Positions 9,296-18,704 of a stretch of DNA of 64,000 nt are shown here, one piece after another. The notes under the pieces were generated by a model that saw only the letters and a list, made by a program, of their open reading frames with translations, ran no database searches and was not told where the DNA came from. The DNA is from Xanthomonas arboricola pv. populi (GTDB taxonomy: Bacteria; Pseudomonadota; Gammaproteobacteria; Xanthomonadales; Xanthomonadaceae), in NCBI RefSeq assembly GCF_002939945.1, contig NZ_MDEB01000004.1, positions 62,001-126,000 of the forward strand. Reading direction: 5' to 3'. A program made the position numbers and the translations under genes. Positions within the stretch are counted from its first letter, which is position 1. Every line of letters starts with the position of its first letter.

Positions 9296-9814
9296 GTGCG
9301 GAATTACGACCTCGAGTTCCTGAAGAAATTCTCGATGGTGATCGGACTACTGGTGGTGATCACCCTGGGCCTGATTGCCCTGGCAGCCTATTTGCAACGC
9401 GCCATTCCCGACGAAGTCTCGCCCACCGCAGCCAAACGCGTGCAGCAACGCATCGCCCCGGCTGGCGCGGTCTATGCCGGCACCACCGGTGCGTCCGCAC
9501 AGGCTGCAGCCCAGGCCGCAGCGCTGGCCAAGGCCGCCTCGCAGTCCGCCTACGGTGGCAGCACCGACGGCAAGACCATCTTCGACAATCTCTGCACCGC
9601 CTGCCACACCACCGGCGTGGGCAAGGCGCCGACGCTGGACCATGTGCACTGGGACGCGCGTATCGCCCAGGGCAAGGACACCTTGTACAAGCATGCGATC
9701 GAGGGCTACACCGGCCCGGACGGCGGCATCATGCCGCCCAAGGGCGGCAACCCGGCGCTGACCGAAGAGCAGGTGCGGGCCACGGTCGATTGGATGCTGA
9801 GCAATCTGAAGTAA
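9296..9814 (+). CDS. Membrane-anchored cytochrome c (c5 family)
   Basis: 172-residue cytochrome with one N-terminal helix (FSMVIGLLVVITLGLIALAAYL) that probably stays as a membrane anchor, an alanine-rich linker, and a C-terminal class I heme c domain with CTACH as the CxxCH site and methionine in GGIMPPKGGNPALTEEQVRATVDWM as distal ligand. I chose the GTG at 9296 (VRNYDLEFLKKF) because GGGGTGAG lies just upstream and relatives start here; an ATG at 9143 would add an unrelated basic tail. Likely electron carrier to a terminal oxidase or reductase. Confidence 0.87.
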   Translation: MRNYDLEFLKKFSMVIGLLVVITLGLIALAAYLQRAIPDEVSPTAAKRVQQRIAPAGAVYAGTTGASAQAAAQAAALAKAASQSAYGGSTDGKTIFDNLCTACHTTGVGKAPTLDHVHWDARIAQGKDTLYKHAIEGYTGPDGGIMPPKGGNPALTEEQVRATVDWMLSNLK

Positions 9815-10129
9815 GCGCCTGAAGCAGCAGCGAGCGCCCGCAACCAGCGGCTGCAATCAAGCGGTCGGTGTGCGGCCAGGTAGCAGCGCCTGCCGTACGC
9901 GGGTGCGTTCGCGTTTCGCTGCACGGCCCCGTACGCCAGCCTTGGGCGTGCACGTCAGCGCCATCTCTTCAGGGAATGCTCGCAATTGTGCCGGCACCTG
10001 TAGACCGGCCACGTTATCCACGCAGCAGCTGGTCGGCGCTTGCAGCGTTTTGCTAGCCTGTCAGGGTTCTCACGCGTCGCCTTCGGGTGGCGCTCGCATG
10101 TGGTCTACGTCTTTTTCCGGAGTGTCTCG
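9815..10129. other. Intergenic region without recognised gene
   Basis: 315 nt between the cytochrome and nuclease genes. I find no credible coding region. A small hairpin (GTCGCC-ttcg-GGTGGC) lies near 10076-10091, shortly before the nuclease start, and a GGAG Shine-Dalgarno just before 10130. Otherwise nothing recognised. Confidence 0.5.
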
Positions 10130-11848
10130 ATGTCGCGTTGCTCGCTGGTTGTGCTCGGTGTGATCGGTCTGTTGGCGCCACTGCTGGGCAGTGCCGCCGA
10201 GGGCGCGCCGCAACGTCTGTCGATCGCCGACGTCCAGGGCGAAGACACCCGTAGCCCCCACGACGGCCGTGTAGTCGAAGTGGAGGGTATCGTCACCGCC
10301 GATACGCGTGCCGGCCTGGCCGGGCTGTTCGTGCAGCAGCCCGGCTTTGAACCGCGGCGCTCGCATGGCCTGTTCGTCACCGGTGCCGGCAATGCCGAGG
10401 TGGCGGTGGGCGACCGCGTGCGCATCGTCGGCACCGTGCGCGAGGTGTCGGCAGGTGGCGAGGCGAGTCTGACCACATTGGATGCCAGCAACATCGAGCG
10501 ACTCGCCAGCGGCCAGCCGGTGCCGGTGCGCATGCTCAGCGGGCCGCCGGCCAGCTGGGAAGCGCTGGAAGGCGAGCATGTGCGCATCGCCGCACTGACG
10601 CTCAACGGCAGCGACCGTCTGGACACCTACGGCGAGCTGGTCGCCGCCTTCGGCGGTCGGTTGTGGCAGCCCAGCGAAGTGGCCGCCGCCGGCACCCCGG
10701 CCTTCGCGCAGGTGGAGGCCGACAACGCCCGTCGCCAAGTGTTGCTGGACGACGCACGCAATGGCCGCAGCCCCAAGACGGTGGCCTATCTGCCGGCCGA
10801 TCCTGTGCTGCGCAGTGGCAGCCTGCTCAAGTCGGTCGACGGCATCGTCGACCAGCGTTACGACGGCAACTACCGCATCCAGGTGCTGAGTCCATTGATG
10901 CTGCCGGCCATGCCAACCGCGGTGGCGCCACAGGTGGGCGGCGATCTGCGTATCGCCGCGTTCAATCTGGAAAACTTCTTCAACGGCAATGGCCGCGGCG
11001 GCGGGTTCCCGACCAAGCGCGGTGCGCGCACGCAGGAGCAGTTCCAGGCGCAGCTGACCAAGCTGGTGTCCACCATCGTGCCGTTGCGCGCCGATGTGGC
11101 CGCGTTGATGGAGCTGGAAAACGACGGCAATGGCGCCGATGCGGCCGTGGCGCAACTGGTCGCCGCGCTCAACGCGGCCGACAAGGACAAGGACTGGCAG
11201 TTCGTCGACACCGGCAGCGGCCCGGGCGATGACGCGATCCGGGTCGGCATCGTGTACCGCAGTTCGCAGGTCACCCCGGTCGGCAAGCCGGCCACGCTGA
11301 CCGGCGGGCCGTTCGACAGCCATAGCCGGGTGCCGCTGGCGCAGGCGTTTCGCAGCACCCGCGGGGCGACCTTCGTGGTGGTCGCCAATCACTTCAAGTC
11401 CAAGGGCTGCGGCAGCGCCAGCGGCGCCGATGCCGATCAGCGCGATGGCCAGGCCTGCTGGAACGCCACCCGCACCGAATCGGCCAAGCGCCTGCACCAG
11501 TGGCTGCAGGCCGACCCCACCGGCGCGCAGACCAAGCTGGTCGTGTTGCTGGGCGATTTCAACGCCTACGCGATGGAAACCCCGATGCGCAGCCTGCGTG
11601 CCAGCGGCTGGCAGGACGCCTTTGCGGTGGCTGGCGTGAAGCAGCCTTACAGCTACGTCTACGATGGCATGAGCGGACGGCTGGACCACGCTTTGCTCAG
11701 CCCGGCGATGGCCAAGCAACTGCGCGGCGCGGTGGAATGGCATATCAACGCCGATGTCATGGACGACGCCGGCTACGCCAAGCGCAACCTGCCCGGCCCG
11801 TGGCGCAGTTCCGATCACGACCCGGTCTTGCTGGGCTTTTCGCTGTAG
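10130..11848 (+). CDS. Exported endonuclease/exonuclease/phosphatase-family nuclease (ExeM/NucH type)
   Basis: 572-residue secreted nuclease. Signal peptide at residues 1-23 (SLVVLGVIGLLAPLLGSAA). An OB-fold-like domain follows (about 30-140: VVEVEGIVTADTR, VGDRVRIVGTVREV), then the EEP catalytic domain with all expected motifs: IAAFNLENFF, the metal glutamate in ALMELENDG, VVVANHFKSKG, LLGDFNAYAMETP, and terminal SSDHDPVLL. Related extracellular nucleases (ExeM, NucH, Xds) degrade external DNA in biofilms or phosphate scavenging. Start at 10130 is supported by GGAG and by the signal peptide beginning there. Monocistronic by context. Confidence 0.9.
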   Translation: MSRCSLVVLGVIGLLAPLLGSAAEGAPQRLSIADVQGEDTRSPHDGRVVEVEGIVTADTRAGLAGLFVQQPGFEPRRSHGLFVTGAGNAEVAVGDRVRIVGTVREVSAGGEASLTTLDASNIERLASGQPVPVRMLSGPPASWEALEGEHVRIAALTLNGSDRLDTYGELVAAFGGRLWQPSEVAAAGTPAFAQVEADNARRQVLLDDARNGRSPKTVAYLPADPVLRSGSLLKSVDGIVDQRYDGNYRIQVLSPLMLPAMPTAVAPQVGGDLRIAAFNLENFFNGNGRGGGFPTKRGARTQEQFQAQLTKLVSTIVPLRADVAALMELENDGNGADAAVAQLVAALNAADKDKDWQFVDTGSGPGDDAIRVGIVYRSSQVTPVGKPATLTGGPFDSHSRVPLAQAFRSTRGATFVVVANHFKSKGCGSASGADADQRDGQACWNATRTESAKRLHQWLQADPTGAQTKLVVLLGDFNAYAMETPMRSLRASGWQDAFAVAGVKQPYSYVYDGMSGRLDHALLSPAMAKQLRGAVEWHINADVMDDAGYAKRNLPGPWRSSDHDPVLLGFSL

Positions 11849-12050
11849 CACGGCCTGGGGTCGGCCGTGCCCCTAGCCCGCGCACTTTCCATGCCGGCGA
11901 CGTAGCCGCTCAGCGAGCACGGACTGCGCCAGGGTCCGGCGCAATGGCAACCGCTGGACGGTCCGTTTCCGCACTGGCAGCGTTGAGGCCGCCACGCAAT
12001 GCGTACGTGAGAGTTGCGCAGGCGCCGTGCAGGACCGTATGCACGGCGCG

Positions 12051-12932
12051 TCAGCGCGAGCCCCAGGCGATCAGCGCGATCGCCAGCACCGCCAATGCCA
12101 GCCCCGCACGCGTCCAAGTGGTGGTGCGCTCGCCAAACACCGCAATGCCGACCAGCGCGCCGAGCGCCACCACACCGATGTTCATCGTCGCAAATACGGT
12201 CGCCGGGCTATGCGGCAGGGTTTGGTGCGCACGCACGTAAAACAGGATGTTGCCGAAATTGAGCACGCCCAGCAGCAGCCCTGCGGCGATGCTGCGCAAA
12301 TGCAGGCGATGGCCGCGCCGGATGCGCTCCAACTGCGCGAGCAGCAGCAATGCGAACGCGATCGCAAAGCACAGCGTCAGCGCGGTAAGCGATGGCGTGC
12401 CGGAAAGCGCGATGGTCTTGAGCAACACATCGATCAGCGCGAAGCCGGCCCACACGCAGAGCAACCACGGCCACGCGCGCGCCTGGTTGTCGGCATTCGA
12501 TGCGGACTCGACCGCAGCCGCAGCACGCGGGCGCTGCACGATACCGACGATTGCCAGCAGCCCGACGCCCAGGCCGGCCAGCTTCCACGGCCCGGTGGTT
12601 TCGCCGAAGACGCTGAAGGCAGCCGCCAGCGACAACAACAGCGACAGGCGTTGCGCCACATCGGTGCGCACGATGCCGGCAACGCGTATCGAGCGCGCGA
12701 GGAGCAGGAAAATACTCGGCAACGCGAGCGCAAGCCCCAGCAGCGCAAGCCACGGCGTGGTCGGCCCGCCCAGACTGGCAAACGACGGCTTGAGCAGTGC
12801 AACAGCCAACACGCTGGCGGTGGCGTAGTTCCAGGTAATGGCCTGAAACACGTCGATGTCGCGACGCGGCGCGAGCTTCAACAGCACCGACACCAGGACA
12901 CTGCAAACGACGGCAAACAACAGAAAATGCAT
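12051..12932 (-). CDS. EamA-family (DMT) transporter
   Basis: 293-residue inner-membrane protein with about ten hydrophobic helices, in two repeats of five as in the drug/metabolite transporter superfamily. The second repeat ends with VVALGALVGIAVFGERTTTWTRAGLALAVLAIALIAW, a typical EamA end. The ATG at 12932 is used; a TTG two codons upstream also fits. Substrate unknown. Divergent from an alpha/beta hydrolase gene with 66 nt between starts. Confidence 0.85.
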   Translation of the reverse strand: MHFLLFAVVCSVLVSVLLKLAPRRDIDVFQAITWNYATASVLAVALLKPSFASLGGPTTPWLALLGLALALPSIFLLLARSIRVAGIVRTDVAQRLSLLLSLAAAFSVFGETTGPWKLAGLGVGLLAIVGIVQRPRAAAAVESASNADNQARAWPWLLCVWAGFALIDVLLKTIALSGTPSLTALTLCFAIAFALLLLAQLERIRRGHRLHLRSIAAGLLLGVLNFGNILFYVRAHQTLPHSPATVFATMNIGVVALGALVGIAVFGERTTTWTRAGLALAVLAIALIAWGSR

Positions 12933-12998
12933 GGGCAACGCAACGAAGTGTGCAGGCAGGGCGATGAACGCGGCCGGCGGGGCGGCTATTATGACGGT

Positions 12999-13661
12999 AT
13001 GTCCAATCCCTTATTTCCCACCGAATCGGCTGCATTGACGTTGGATGGGCCGGTCGGCCCGCTCGATGTCGCGGTCGATCTGCCCGAGCCGGATGTTGCC
13101 GCGCAACCGGTCACCGCCATCGTCTGTCACCCGCTCTCCACCGAAGGCGGCAGCATGCACAACAAGGTCGTCACCATGGCTGCACGCGCGCTGCGCGAGC
13201 TGGGGATCACCGTGGTGCGCTTCAATTTCCGCAGCGTCGGCAATTCGACCGGCGCGTTCGATCATGGCGATGGCGAGCAGGACGATCTGCGCACGGTCGC
13301 TGCGTGGGTGCGCAGCCAGCGCCCGGGCGACACGCTATGGCTGGCCGGTTTCAGCTTCGGTGCGTATGTGTCGTTGCGCGCCGCCGGCTCGCTCGAACCG
13401 CAGGTGCTGATCTCGATCGCGCCGCCGGCCGGGCGCTGGGATTTCAGCGACGTGCAGCCGCCGGCGCAGTGGTTGGTGGTACAGGGCGATGCCGATGAGA
13501 TCGTCGACCCGCAGGCGGTGTATGAGTGGCTGGAAACCCTGGAGCAGCAGCCCGAGCTGGTCCGTATGCCCGACACCAGCCACTTTTTCCACCGCAAGTT
13601 GATCGACCTGCGCGGTGCGATCCAGCATGGTGTCCGGCGCTGGTTGCCGGCCGCCGTCTGA
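12999..13661 (+). CDS. Alpha/beta hydrolase (dienelactone-hydrolase-like, YfbB/CocE-type small esterase)
   Basis: 220-residue cytoplasmic alpha/beta hydrolase. Nucleophile elbow GFSFG puts the serine at residue 119; the acid is probably in GDADEIVDPQ and the histidine in MPDTSHFFHRKL. An N-terminal HPLSTEGGSMHNKV segment, containing the oxyanion-hole HP motif, and FNFRSVGNSTG are typical of a conserved proteobacterial family of unknown substrate. It reads toward zapE with a 78-nt gap. Function beyond hydrolase is not assigned. Confidence 0.85.
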   Translation: MSNPLFPTESAALTLDGPVGPLDVAVDLPEPDVAAQPVTAIVCHPLSTEGGSMHNKVVTMAARALRELGITVVRFNFRSVGNSTGAFDHGDGEQDDLRTVAAWVRSQRPGDTLWLAGFSFGAYVSLRAAGSLEPQVLISIAPPAGRWDFSDVQPPAQWLVVQGDADEIVDPQAVYEWLETLEQQPELVRMPDTSHFFHRKLIDLRGAIQHGVRRWLPAAV

Positions 13662-13739
13662 CCGCGGCATGGCCCATGCGTATCGCCCGGCGATGCGCCG
13701 TTGAGCGGGCGAGGCAGCAGCCGGCCCGCGGAGAGCACG

Positions 13740-14834
13740 ATGAGTGAGATGACCCCGTCGCAGCGCTACGCCGCCGGCGTACAACGCGGCGATTGGCGCG
13801 CCGACCCCGCGCAGCGGGCGGCCCTGGCGGAACTGGACCGTATCCACGAGGCATTGGTGGACAGTGCGCAGGACGGCTGGCTGGACCGGCTCTCGGCGTT
13901 CTGGAAGAAGCCCGAGCCGGTGCGCGGCCTGTACTTCTGGGGCGGGGTGGGGCGCGGCAAGACCTTTTTGGTCGACCTGTTCTACGACGGGCTGCCGATC
14001 AAGCAAAAATACCGCACCCATTTCCATCGCTTCATGCGCGGGGTGCACGAGCAACTGCGCGAGCATGCCGGGCAAAGCGATCCGCTGGCCAAGATCGCGC
14101 AGCAGTGGCGCGAGAATCTGCGCGTGCTGGTGCTGGACGAATTCTTCGTCACCGACATCGGCGATGCAATGTTGCTGGCGCGCCTGCTGGAACGTCTGTT
14201 TGCCGAAGGTGTGACCCTGGTGACCACCTCCAACACCGCGCCGGAAAACCTCTACGCCAATGGTCTGCAGCGCGACAGTTTCATGCCGGCGATCGGCCTG
14301 CTGCAGAAGTTCTGCGTGGAACTCTATGCCGAAGGCACCGAGGATTACCGCATGCGTGCGCTGACGCGCTCGCCGGTGTATCGCGCGCCCCTGGATGCGC
14401 AGGCCGATGCGTGGCTGATGCAGCGGTGGGGCGAACTGAGCGGAAATTCCGATGCGCGCAGCGGCAATATCGAAATCGAGACGCGCAAGATTGCCGTGCG
14501 TGCGCGCGGCAAGAGCATTGCCTGGTTCGATTTTGCCGCGCTGTGCGAGGGGCCGCGTGGCCCGGGCGATTACATCGAAATCGCACGCGAATTCACCACC
14601 GTGTTGCTGGGCGGCATCCCGCACTTCGACCGCATGAACGAGGACGCCGCGCGCCGCTTCGTCAATCTGATCGACGAGTTGTACGACCGCCACGTCAATC
14701 TGGTCTGCACCGCGCAGGACGCCCCGCCCGCGTTGTACAGCGGCCAGCGCCTGGCCGGGGCGTTCGAGCGCACCGCCTCGCGTCTGATCGAGATGCAGAG
14801 CACCGCGTATCTGGCGACCGCGCATCGGGCATAA
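13740..14834 (+). CDS. zapE: Cell division protein ZapE (AFG1-like ATPase)
   Basis: 364-residue AFG1/ZapE ATPase, which in E. coli associates with FtsZ and modulates the Z ring under stress. Walker A is GGVGRGKT (68-75), Walker B is LRVLVLDEF (about 127-135) and the sensor stretch is TLVTTSNTAPENLY. LEGHPVY-like and ALYSGQRLAGAFERTASRLIEMQS parts at the C-terminus fit the family. Start at 13740 follows GGAGAG; an upstream in-frame ATG at 13701 lacks a ribosome site. Confidence 0.93.
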   Translation: MSEMTPSQRYAAGVQRGDWRADPAQRAALAELDRIHEALVDSAQDGWLDRLSAFWKKPEPVRGLYFWGGVGRGKTFLVDLFYDGLPIKQKYRTHFHRFMRGVHEQLREHAGQSDPLAKIAQQWRENLRVLVLDEFFVTDIGDAMLLARLLERLFAEGVTLVTTSNTAPENLYANGLQRDSFMPAIGLLQKFCVELYAEGTEDYRMRALTRSPVYRAPLDAQADAWLMQRWGELSGNSDARSGNIEIETRKIAVRARGKSIAWFDFAALCEGPRGPGDYIEIAREFTTVLLGGIPHFDRMNEDAARRFVNLIDELYDRHVNLVCTAQDAPPALYSGQRLAGAFERTASRLIEMQSTAYLATAHRA

Positions 14835-14836
14835 AC

Positions 14837-15517
14837 ATGCACACGCGTCCGGGGCCTGGATTGCACAAGATCGTTGTTACCGACGAAGACGGCGGCTTGG
14901 GCCAATTCGGCGGCGGTGCCTGGTTGCACGATGCAGCGCTATGGCCATTGGATCCATCGACCGGCCGGCCGATGCTGCCCATCGTCATGCTCACCGCGTT
15001 GTTTTTGCCCACGCCCTATCTGCCCGACGATATGGTGCTGACGGTCTTCGCCTCGATCGAGCGGTCCGGCGGCGCTTATGGCCGGTCGTCGCTGCGTAGG
15101 CTCGCCGTCAATCAGCAAAGCGAGTTCGACAAAATCGCGCAGGGCCATAGCAAGGTGCTGCTGCATCGACGTGCGACGCAGGAGGTGTACGTCGGTGACA
15201 GTGCGCCGTTGCTCGGGCGTCATTTCCTCGGGCTACAGCCATTGGATGACCACGACATGGCCGAAGAGCTGGAAGATGAGGACAGCGGCGCAGGAATGAG
15301 CAAACAACTCGGCCGACCGCGTTGGTTGCAGGACCCCATCTATACAAGCCCGCGCTACTACTTTCTTGCCCAGTTTGTAGAGTCCGAGCTACGTCGCATC
15401 GATCCCGGTTACGCCGGCATTTTCGGTGATGGCACCGGCTATCTGTTTGCAGACCAGCGCGCCAGGAAGCTGGGCGAAGGCGCTGCGGCGGGACATTTCC
15501 TCATCCAGTTCACCTGA
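14837..15517 (+). CDS. Hypothetical protein, possibly YwqG-like (DUF1963)
   Basis: 226-residue cytoplasmic protein starting 2 nt after the zapE stop, hence likely cotranslated. I do not firmly recognise it. Two internal segments, GQFGGGAWLHDAALWPLDPSTGRPM and, later, LGRPRWLQDPIYTSPRYYFLAQF, resemble the GG-P-W-Q-D and FLAQI motifs of the YwqG/DUF1963 fold, and DGTGYLFAD near the end fits the family's final strand. No signal peptide or membrane segment. The assignment is a weak inference and no activity is claimed. Confidence 0.6.
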   Translation: MHTRPGPGLHKIVVTDEDGGLGQFGGGAWLHDAALWPLDPSTGRPMLPIVMLTALFLPTPYLPDDMVLTVFASIERSGGAYGRSSLRRLAVNQQSEFDKIAQGHSKVLLHRRATQEVYVGDSAPLLGRHFLGLQPLDDHDMAEELEDEDSGAGMSKQLGRPRWLQDPIYTSPRYYFLAQFVESELRRIDPGYAGIFGDGTGYLFADQRARKLGEGAAAGHFLIQFT

Positions 15518-15602
15518 GTCGTGGCGTAGCGGGGGGGGTGTCGCGCGGCAGCGGCAGTGGTACAGCCGCTCCCCCGTAAAGGCGATAAGCGAAAAAATCG
15601 CT

Positions 15603-15633
15603 TGCAATCAAATAGTGCGCTATGTAAATTGCA
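15603..15633. promoter_or_regulatory. OhrR operator overlapping the ohrR promoter
   Basis: Extended palindrome TGCAAT-N3-ATAG-TGCG-CTAT-N4-ATTGCA, ending 3 nt before the ohrR ATG. Its outer and inner arms are both inverted repeats, as expected for a dimeric MarR-type repressor, and TATGTAAAT could serve as -10 region. X. campestris OhrR is known to bind such a site at its own promoter and repress the ohrR-ohr unit until oxidised by organic hydroperoxide. Confidence 0.7.
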
Positions 15634-15636
15634 GCC

Positions 15637-16098
15637 ATGGACACCGCCACAGCCACCAACGCCCGGACCGACGCGCTGCTGCAGCTCGACAACCAGCTGT
15701 GCTTTGCGCTGTATTCGGCCAATCTGGCGATGCATAAGCTCTACCGCGGGCTGCTGAAGACGCTGGACCTGACCTATCCGCAATATCTGGTGCTGCTGGT
15801 GCTGTGGGAAACCGACGGCCGCAGCGTGTCGGAGATCGGCGAGCGCCTATATCTGGACTCGGCCACGCTGACCCCGCTGCTCAAGCGCCTGCAGGCCGCC
15901 GGACTGGTCACCCGCACGCGCGCTGCCAGCGACGAGCGCCAGGTGATCATTGCGCTGACCGATAGCGGCCGCGCGCTGCGCGCCAAGGCCGGCGCGGTCC
16001 CCGAGCAGGTCTTCTGTGCCTCGGCGTGCTCCCTGGACGAATTGCGTCACCTCAAGCAGCAGCTGGAGACATTACGCTCCAACCTCGGCGCGGGGTGA
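15637..16098 (+). CDS. ohrR: Organic hydroperoxide-sensing repressor OhrR (MarR family)
   Basis: 153-residue MarR-family winged-helix repressor. Cys22 ([10 protein letters not shown]) and Cys127 ([11 protein letters not shown]) sit at exactly the positions of the sensing and resolving cysteines of X. campestris OhrR; Cys131 is also present. The winged helix spans about 45-110 ([14 protein letters not shown], then [19 protein letters not shown], then the wing [12 protein letters not shown]). The protein releases DNA on forming the Cys22-Cys127 intersubunit disulfide. A palindromic operator abuts the start codon, and ohr lies 103 nt downstream in the same direction. Confidence 0.96.
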   Translation: MDTATATNARTDALLQLDNQLCFALYSANLAMHKLYRGLLKTLDLTYPQYLVLLVLWETDGRSVSEIGERLYLDSATLTPLLKRLQAAGLVTRTRAASDERQVIIALTDSGRALRAKAGAVPEQVFCASACSLDELRHLKQQLETLRSNLGAG

Positions 16099-16201
16099 GG
16101 CGATCAGCATTGCCCACGCGCCATGCAACATGTCGCACACGATTCAATCGTCAACGATTCATCTACATCACGCGCTGACAGCGCTCACCTGGAGAACCAC
16201 C

Positions 16202-16630
16202 ATGGCCTCACCTGAAAAAGTCCTCTACACCGCCCACGCCACTGCGACCGGTGGCCGCGAAGGCCGTGCCGTGTCTTCCGACAAGGCGCTGGACGCCAAG
16301 CTGTCCACCCCGCGCGAGCTGGGCGGCGCCGGCGGCGACGGCACCAACCCGGAGCAGCTGTTCGCTGCCGGCTACGCTGCCTGCTTCATCGGCGCGATGA
16401 AGGCTGTCGCGGGGCAAGAAAAGCTCAAGCTGCCGGGCGAAGTGAGCATCGACAGCAGCGTCGGCATCGGCCAGATTCCGGGCGGCTTCGGCATTGCAGT
16501 GGAGCTGCGCATCGCAGTGCCGGGCATGGACCAGGCCGAACTGCAGGCGCTGGTCGACAAGGCCCACCAGGTCTGCCCTTACTCCAACGCGACCCGCGGC
16601 AATATCGACGTCACCCTGACCCTGGCCTGA
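16202..16630 (+). CDS. ohr: Organic hydroperoxide reductase Ohr
   Basis: 142-residue thiol peroxidase that reduces organic and fatty-acid hydroperoxides using lipoylated proteins. The two catalytic cysteines lie in [12 protein letters not shown] and [14 protein letters not shown]; the conserved Arg is in [10 protein letters not shown]. Full length for the Ohr subgroup, and clearly Ohr rather than OsmC. Expressed from the ohrR promoter by context and followed by an intrinsic terminator. Confidence 0.96.
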   Translation: MASPEKVLYTAHATATGGREGRAVSSDKALDAKLSTPRELGGAGGDGTNPEQLFAAGYAACFIGAMKAVAGQEKLKLPGEVSIDSSVGIGQIPGGFGIAVELRIAVPGMDQAELQALVDKAHQVCPYSNATRGNIDVTLTLA

Positions 16631-16671
16631 TTCACGCCAGCACCACCGCGCGCAATACGTGGTGGAGTCAG

Positions 16672-16702
16672 AAACGGCCCGGCGCTTGCGTCGGGCCGTT
16701 TT
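16672..16702 (+). terminator. Rho-independent terminator after ohr
   Basis: Stem AAACGGCCCG / CGGGCCGTTTT with an 11-nt loop region, ending in four T residues, 41 nt after the ohr stop codon. It closes the ohrR-ohr unit. Confidence 0.75.
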
Positions 16703-16912
16703 GTTGCAGGAGCAGGAGCGCTGCTCTGTAGAAACATAGGCGACGGCATCGCCGACAGCGCAGTCTGGTACGTCCGCGGGACAACACGACAGACGGGTCG
16801 ACGTCACCCGCGTCCGGATGCGCATGCACGCGCTGGCGATGGGCGTCACCGCGCGGCACACTGTTGCGATGACAGTGCCAGCTTCTGCGACCTCGATCGG
16901 ACTTTTCCGCGC

Positions 16913-17614
16913 ATGAGCGCAACGCGTCCCACCTTGTTGCTGCTCCCCGGTCTGCTCAACGATGCGCAGCTGTGGCACGCGCAGCGCGTGGCACTGGCCG
17001 ACGTTGCCGACTGCGTGGTCGGCGACATCACCCAGGGCGAGCGCATGCGTGCGCTGGCGACACAGCTGCTGGCGCAGATGCCGCCGCGCTTTGCATTGGC
17101 GGGGTTTTCGTTGGGTGGCTACGTCGCGCAGGAAATCCTGCGTATCGCCCCTGAGCGCGTCGAGCGGCTGGCGTTGCTGGATACCTCTGCACGTGCCGAT
17201 TCGCCCGAGCGCGCGGCACAACGGCGCGCGCAGGAAGCGAGCGTGCGTGGCGCCAGTGCCTTCCACGGATTCGGCGAACGGCTGCTGCGGCACTATGTGC
17301 ACCCCTCGCGCTGGCACGACGAGGCCTTGCTGGAGCGGGTGCGAGGCATGACCCAGCGTCTGGGCGTGGAGGTATTCCTGCGGCAGAACCGGCTGGAGCG
17401 GGAAGACGGCCGCGCGCTGCTGCGCGCCTATGCCGGCCCGCTGCTGGTGCTGTGCGGTGAGGACGATGCGATCACTCCGCCTGCATTGCACGAGGAAATG
17501 GCCGCACTCGCAGCACAGGCGCGGCTGGTAAAAGTACCTGCCTGCGGGCATCTGTCGCCACTGGAGCAGCCGCAGGCGGTATCGGATGTGCTGCGGCAAT
17601 GGTTGCTCGCCTGA
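16913..17614 (+). CDS. Alpha/beta hydrolase
   Basis: 233-residue alpha/beta hydrolase without signal peptide. The nucleophile elbow AGFSLGGY gives Ser66; the acid is likely Asp in LCGEDDAITPP and the histidine in VPACGHLSPLEQP. The opening TLLLLPGLLNDAQLW supplies an oxyanion-hole turn. Esterase or BioH/MhpC-like activity is possible but the substrate is unknown. It stands alone, convergent with the yggN-like gene. Confidence 0.8.
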   Translation: MSATRPTLLLLPGLLNDAQLWHAQRVALADVADCVVGDITQGERMRALATQLLAQMPPRFALAGFSLGGYVAQEILRIAPERVERLALLDTSARADSPERAAQRRAQEASVRGASAFHGFGERLLRHYVHPSRWHDEALLERVRGMTQRLGVEVFLRQNRLEREDGRALLRAYAGPLLVLCGEDDAITPPALHEEMAALAAQARLVKVPACGHLSPLEQPQAVSDVLRQWLLA

Positions 17615-17670
17615 CGCTGCGCCAACCGATTTGCAGTTCCGCCAATGCCGTTTGCAACGCATCGTCGCTG

Positions 17671-18489
17671 TCAGTGCGCCGCCGTCACCACAACACTGTT
17701 GGACACCGGCGCATCGGGTTGGTCTTTTTCGTCTTTGTGCTGGCGCGTGTTGAGTTCCAGCATCTGCAGCCGCTCGCCCTGGAAGCGATATTCCAGCGCC
17801 TGCTGCACCCCATACAGCGCATGCGCTTGCGTGCACAGCCTCTGTGCCTGTGCTCCCAGCGCCTGGCTGCGTGCCTGCATCTGCTGCTCCATGCGCGCGT
17901 CCAGTTGCTCGCCGCGTCGCTCCATTTGCGCAGCGCGTCCGGTCATCACCGTCCACATCACGCTGCGGGTCAGGCTGCCGGCCAGGTCGTCGGCAGCGCG
18001 TTCGACACTGGCTTCGAAACGTTCGTCGAACAGTGCCTGTTCCCAGCGTCCACGCCCCAGCGTGGCATCGACCTGCGTAAGCGCGGTGCCGCGCAGCCGC
18101 TCCACCTTGCGCTCCTGGCGTGCGCTGTCGGTCAGCATCTGCACCACGCCGGCCAGTGCGTCGAAGCTGATGTCGACCACCGAGCGGGCAATGGCGGTCA
18201 CGGCCGGCATCAGTGCGCGGGCACCTTGCTCGAGTTCGCGCAGGCGTTGCGCATCGGCCGAGCTGACCGGTTGCGGTTGGCGATCGATGTTGAGTTCGCC
18301 ACCGTGGAAGAAAATCTCGCGCGGCACGCCTTGCTTGCGACGCAGCCAGATGCCGCCGCTGTCGGTCAGCACGTCGTAGGAGATACTGACCTCGCACTGC
18401 TGGGCGGACACCTGCGGCCTGGCGGTTGTTGCCCGTGCGCTACAGGCCGCCAGCAGCAGCAACGAGCCCAGGACAACGTGAAAGCGCAT
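17671..18489 (-). CDS. YggN-like DUF2884 lipoprotein
   Basis: 272-residue protein of the YggN/DUF2884 family. The start at 18489 gives a lipoprotein signal MRFHVVLGSLLLLAACSA with lipobox LAAC, so Cys16 should be lipidated and the protein anchored in the envelope. The middle (DSGGIWLRRKQGVPREIFFHGGELNIDRQPQPVS) matches the family's N-terminal beta region, and the rest is helical and charged. The function of YggN is unknown. Monocistronic. Confidence 0.8.
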   Translation of the reverse strand: MRFHVVLGSLLLLAACSARATTARPQVSAQQCEVSISYDVLTDSGGIWLRRKQGVPREIFFHGGELNIDRQPQPVSSADAQRLRELEQGARALMPAVTAIARSVVDISFDALAGVVQMLTDSARQERKVERLRGTALTQVDATLGRGRWEQALFDERFEASVERAADDLAGSLTRSVMWTVMTGRAAQMERRGEQLDARMEQQMQARSQALGAQAQRLCTQAHALYGVQQALEYRFQGERLQMLELNTRQHKDEKDQPDAPVSNSVVVTAAH

Positions 18490-18704
18490 GACGGATGCCT
18501 GGAAGCGGGGATGCGGCAGCATGGGGCGCCGCTGCGCGCCTGACCATGGGCAGGAAGTCAGGGTGCCGCAGCGTCCTGGCTCAACCGCGCAAAGCGTGAA
18601 CCGGGTCGAGCATCGCTGCGCCGACATCTTCCAAACGCTTGGCTCACCTGATACTCACGGGGTATGGTGTGAATTATGTTGCACAGCAGCATCGGAGCTC
18701 AGCA

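Noticed and set aside
10070..11851. Long minus-strand open frame opposite the nuclease gene
   Set aside because: Complementary to a full-length nuclease with signal peptide and all catalytic motifs; the antisense product is low-complexity.
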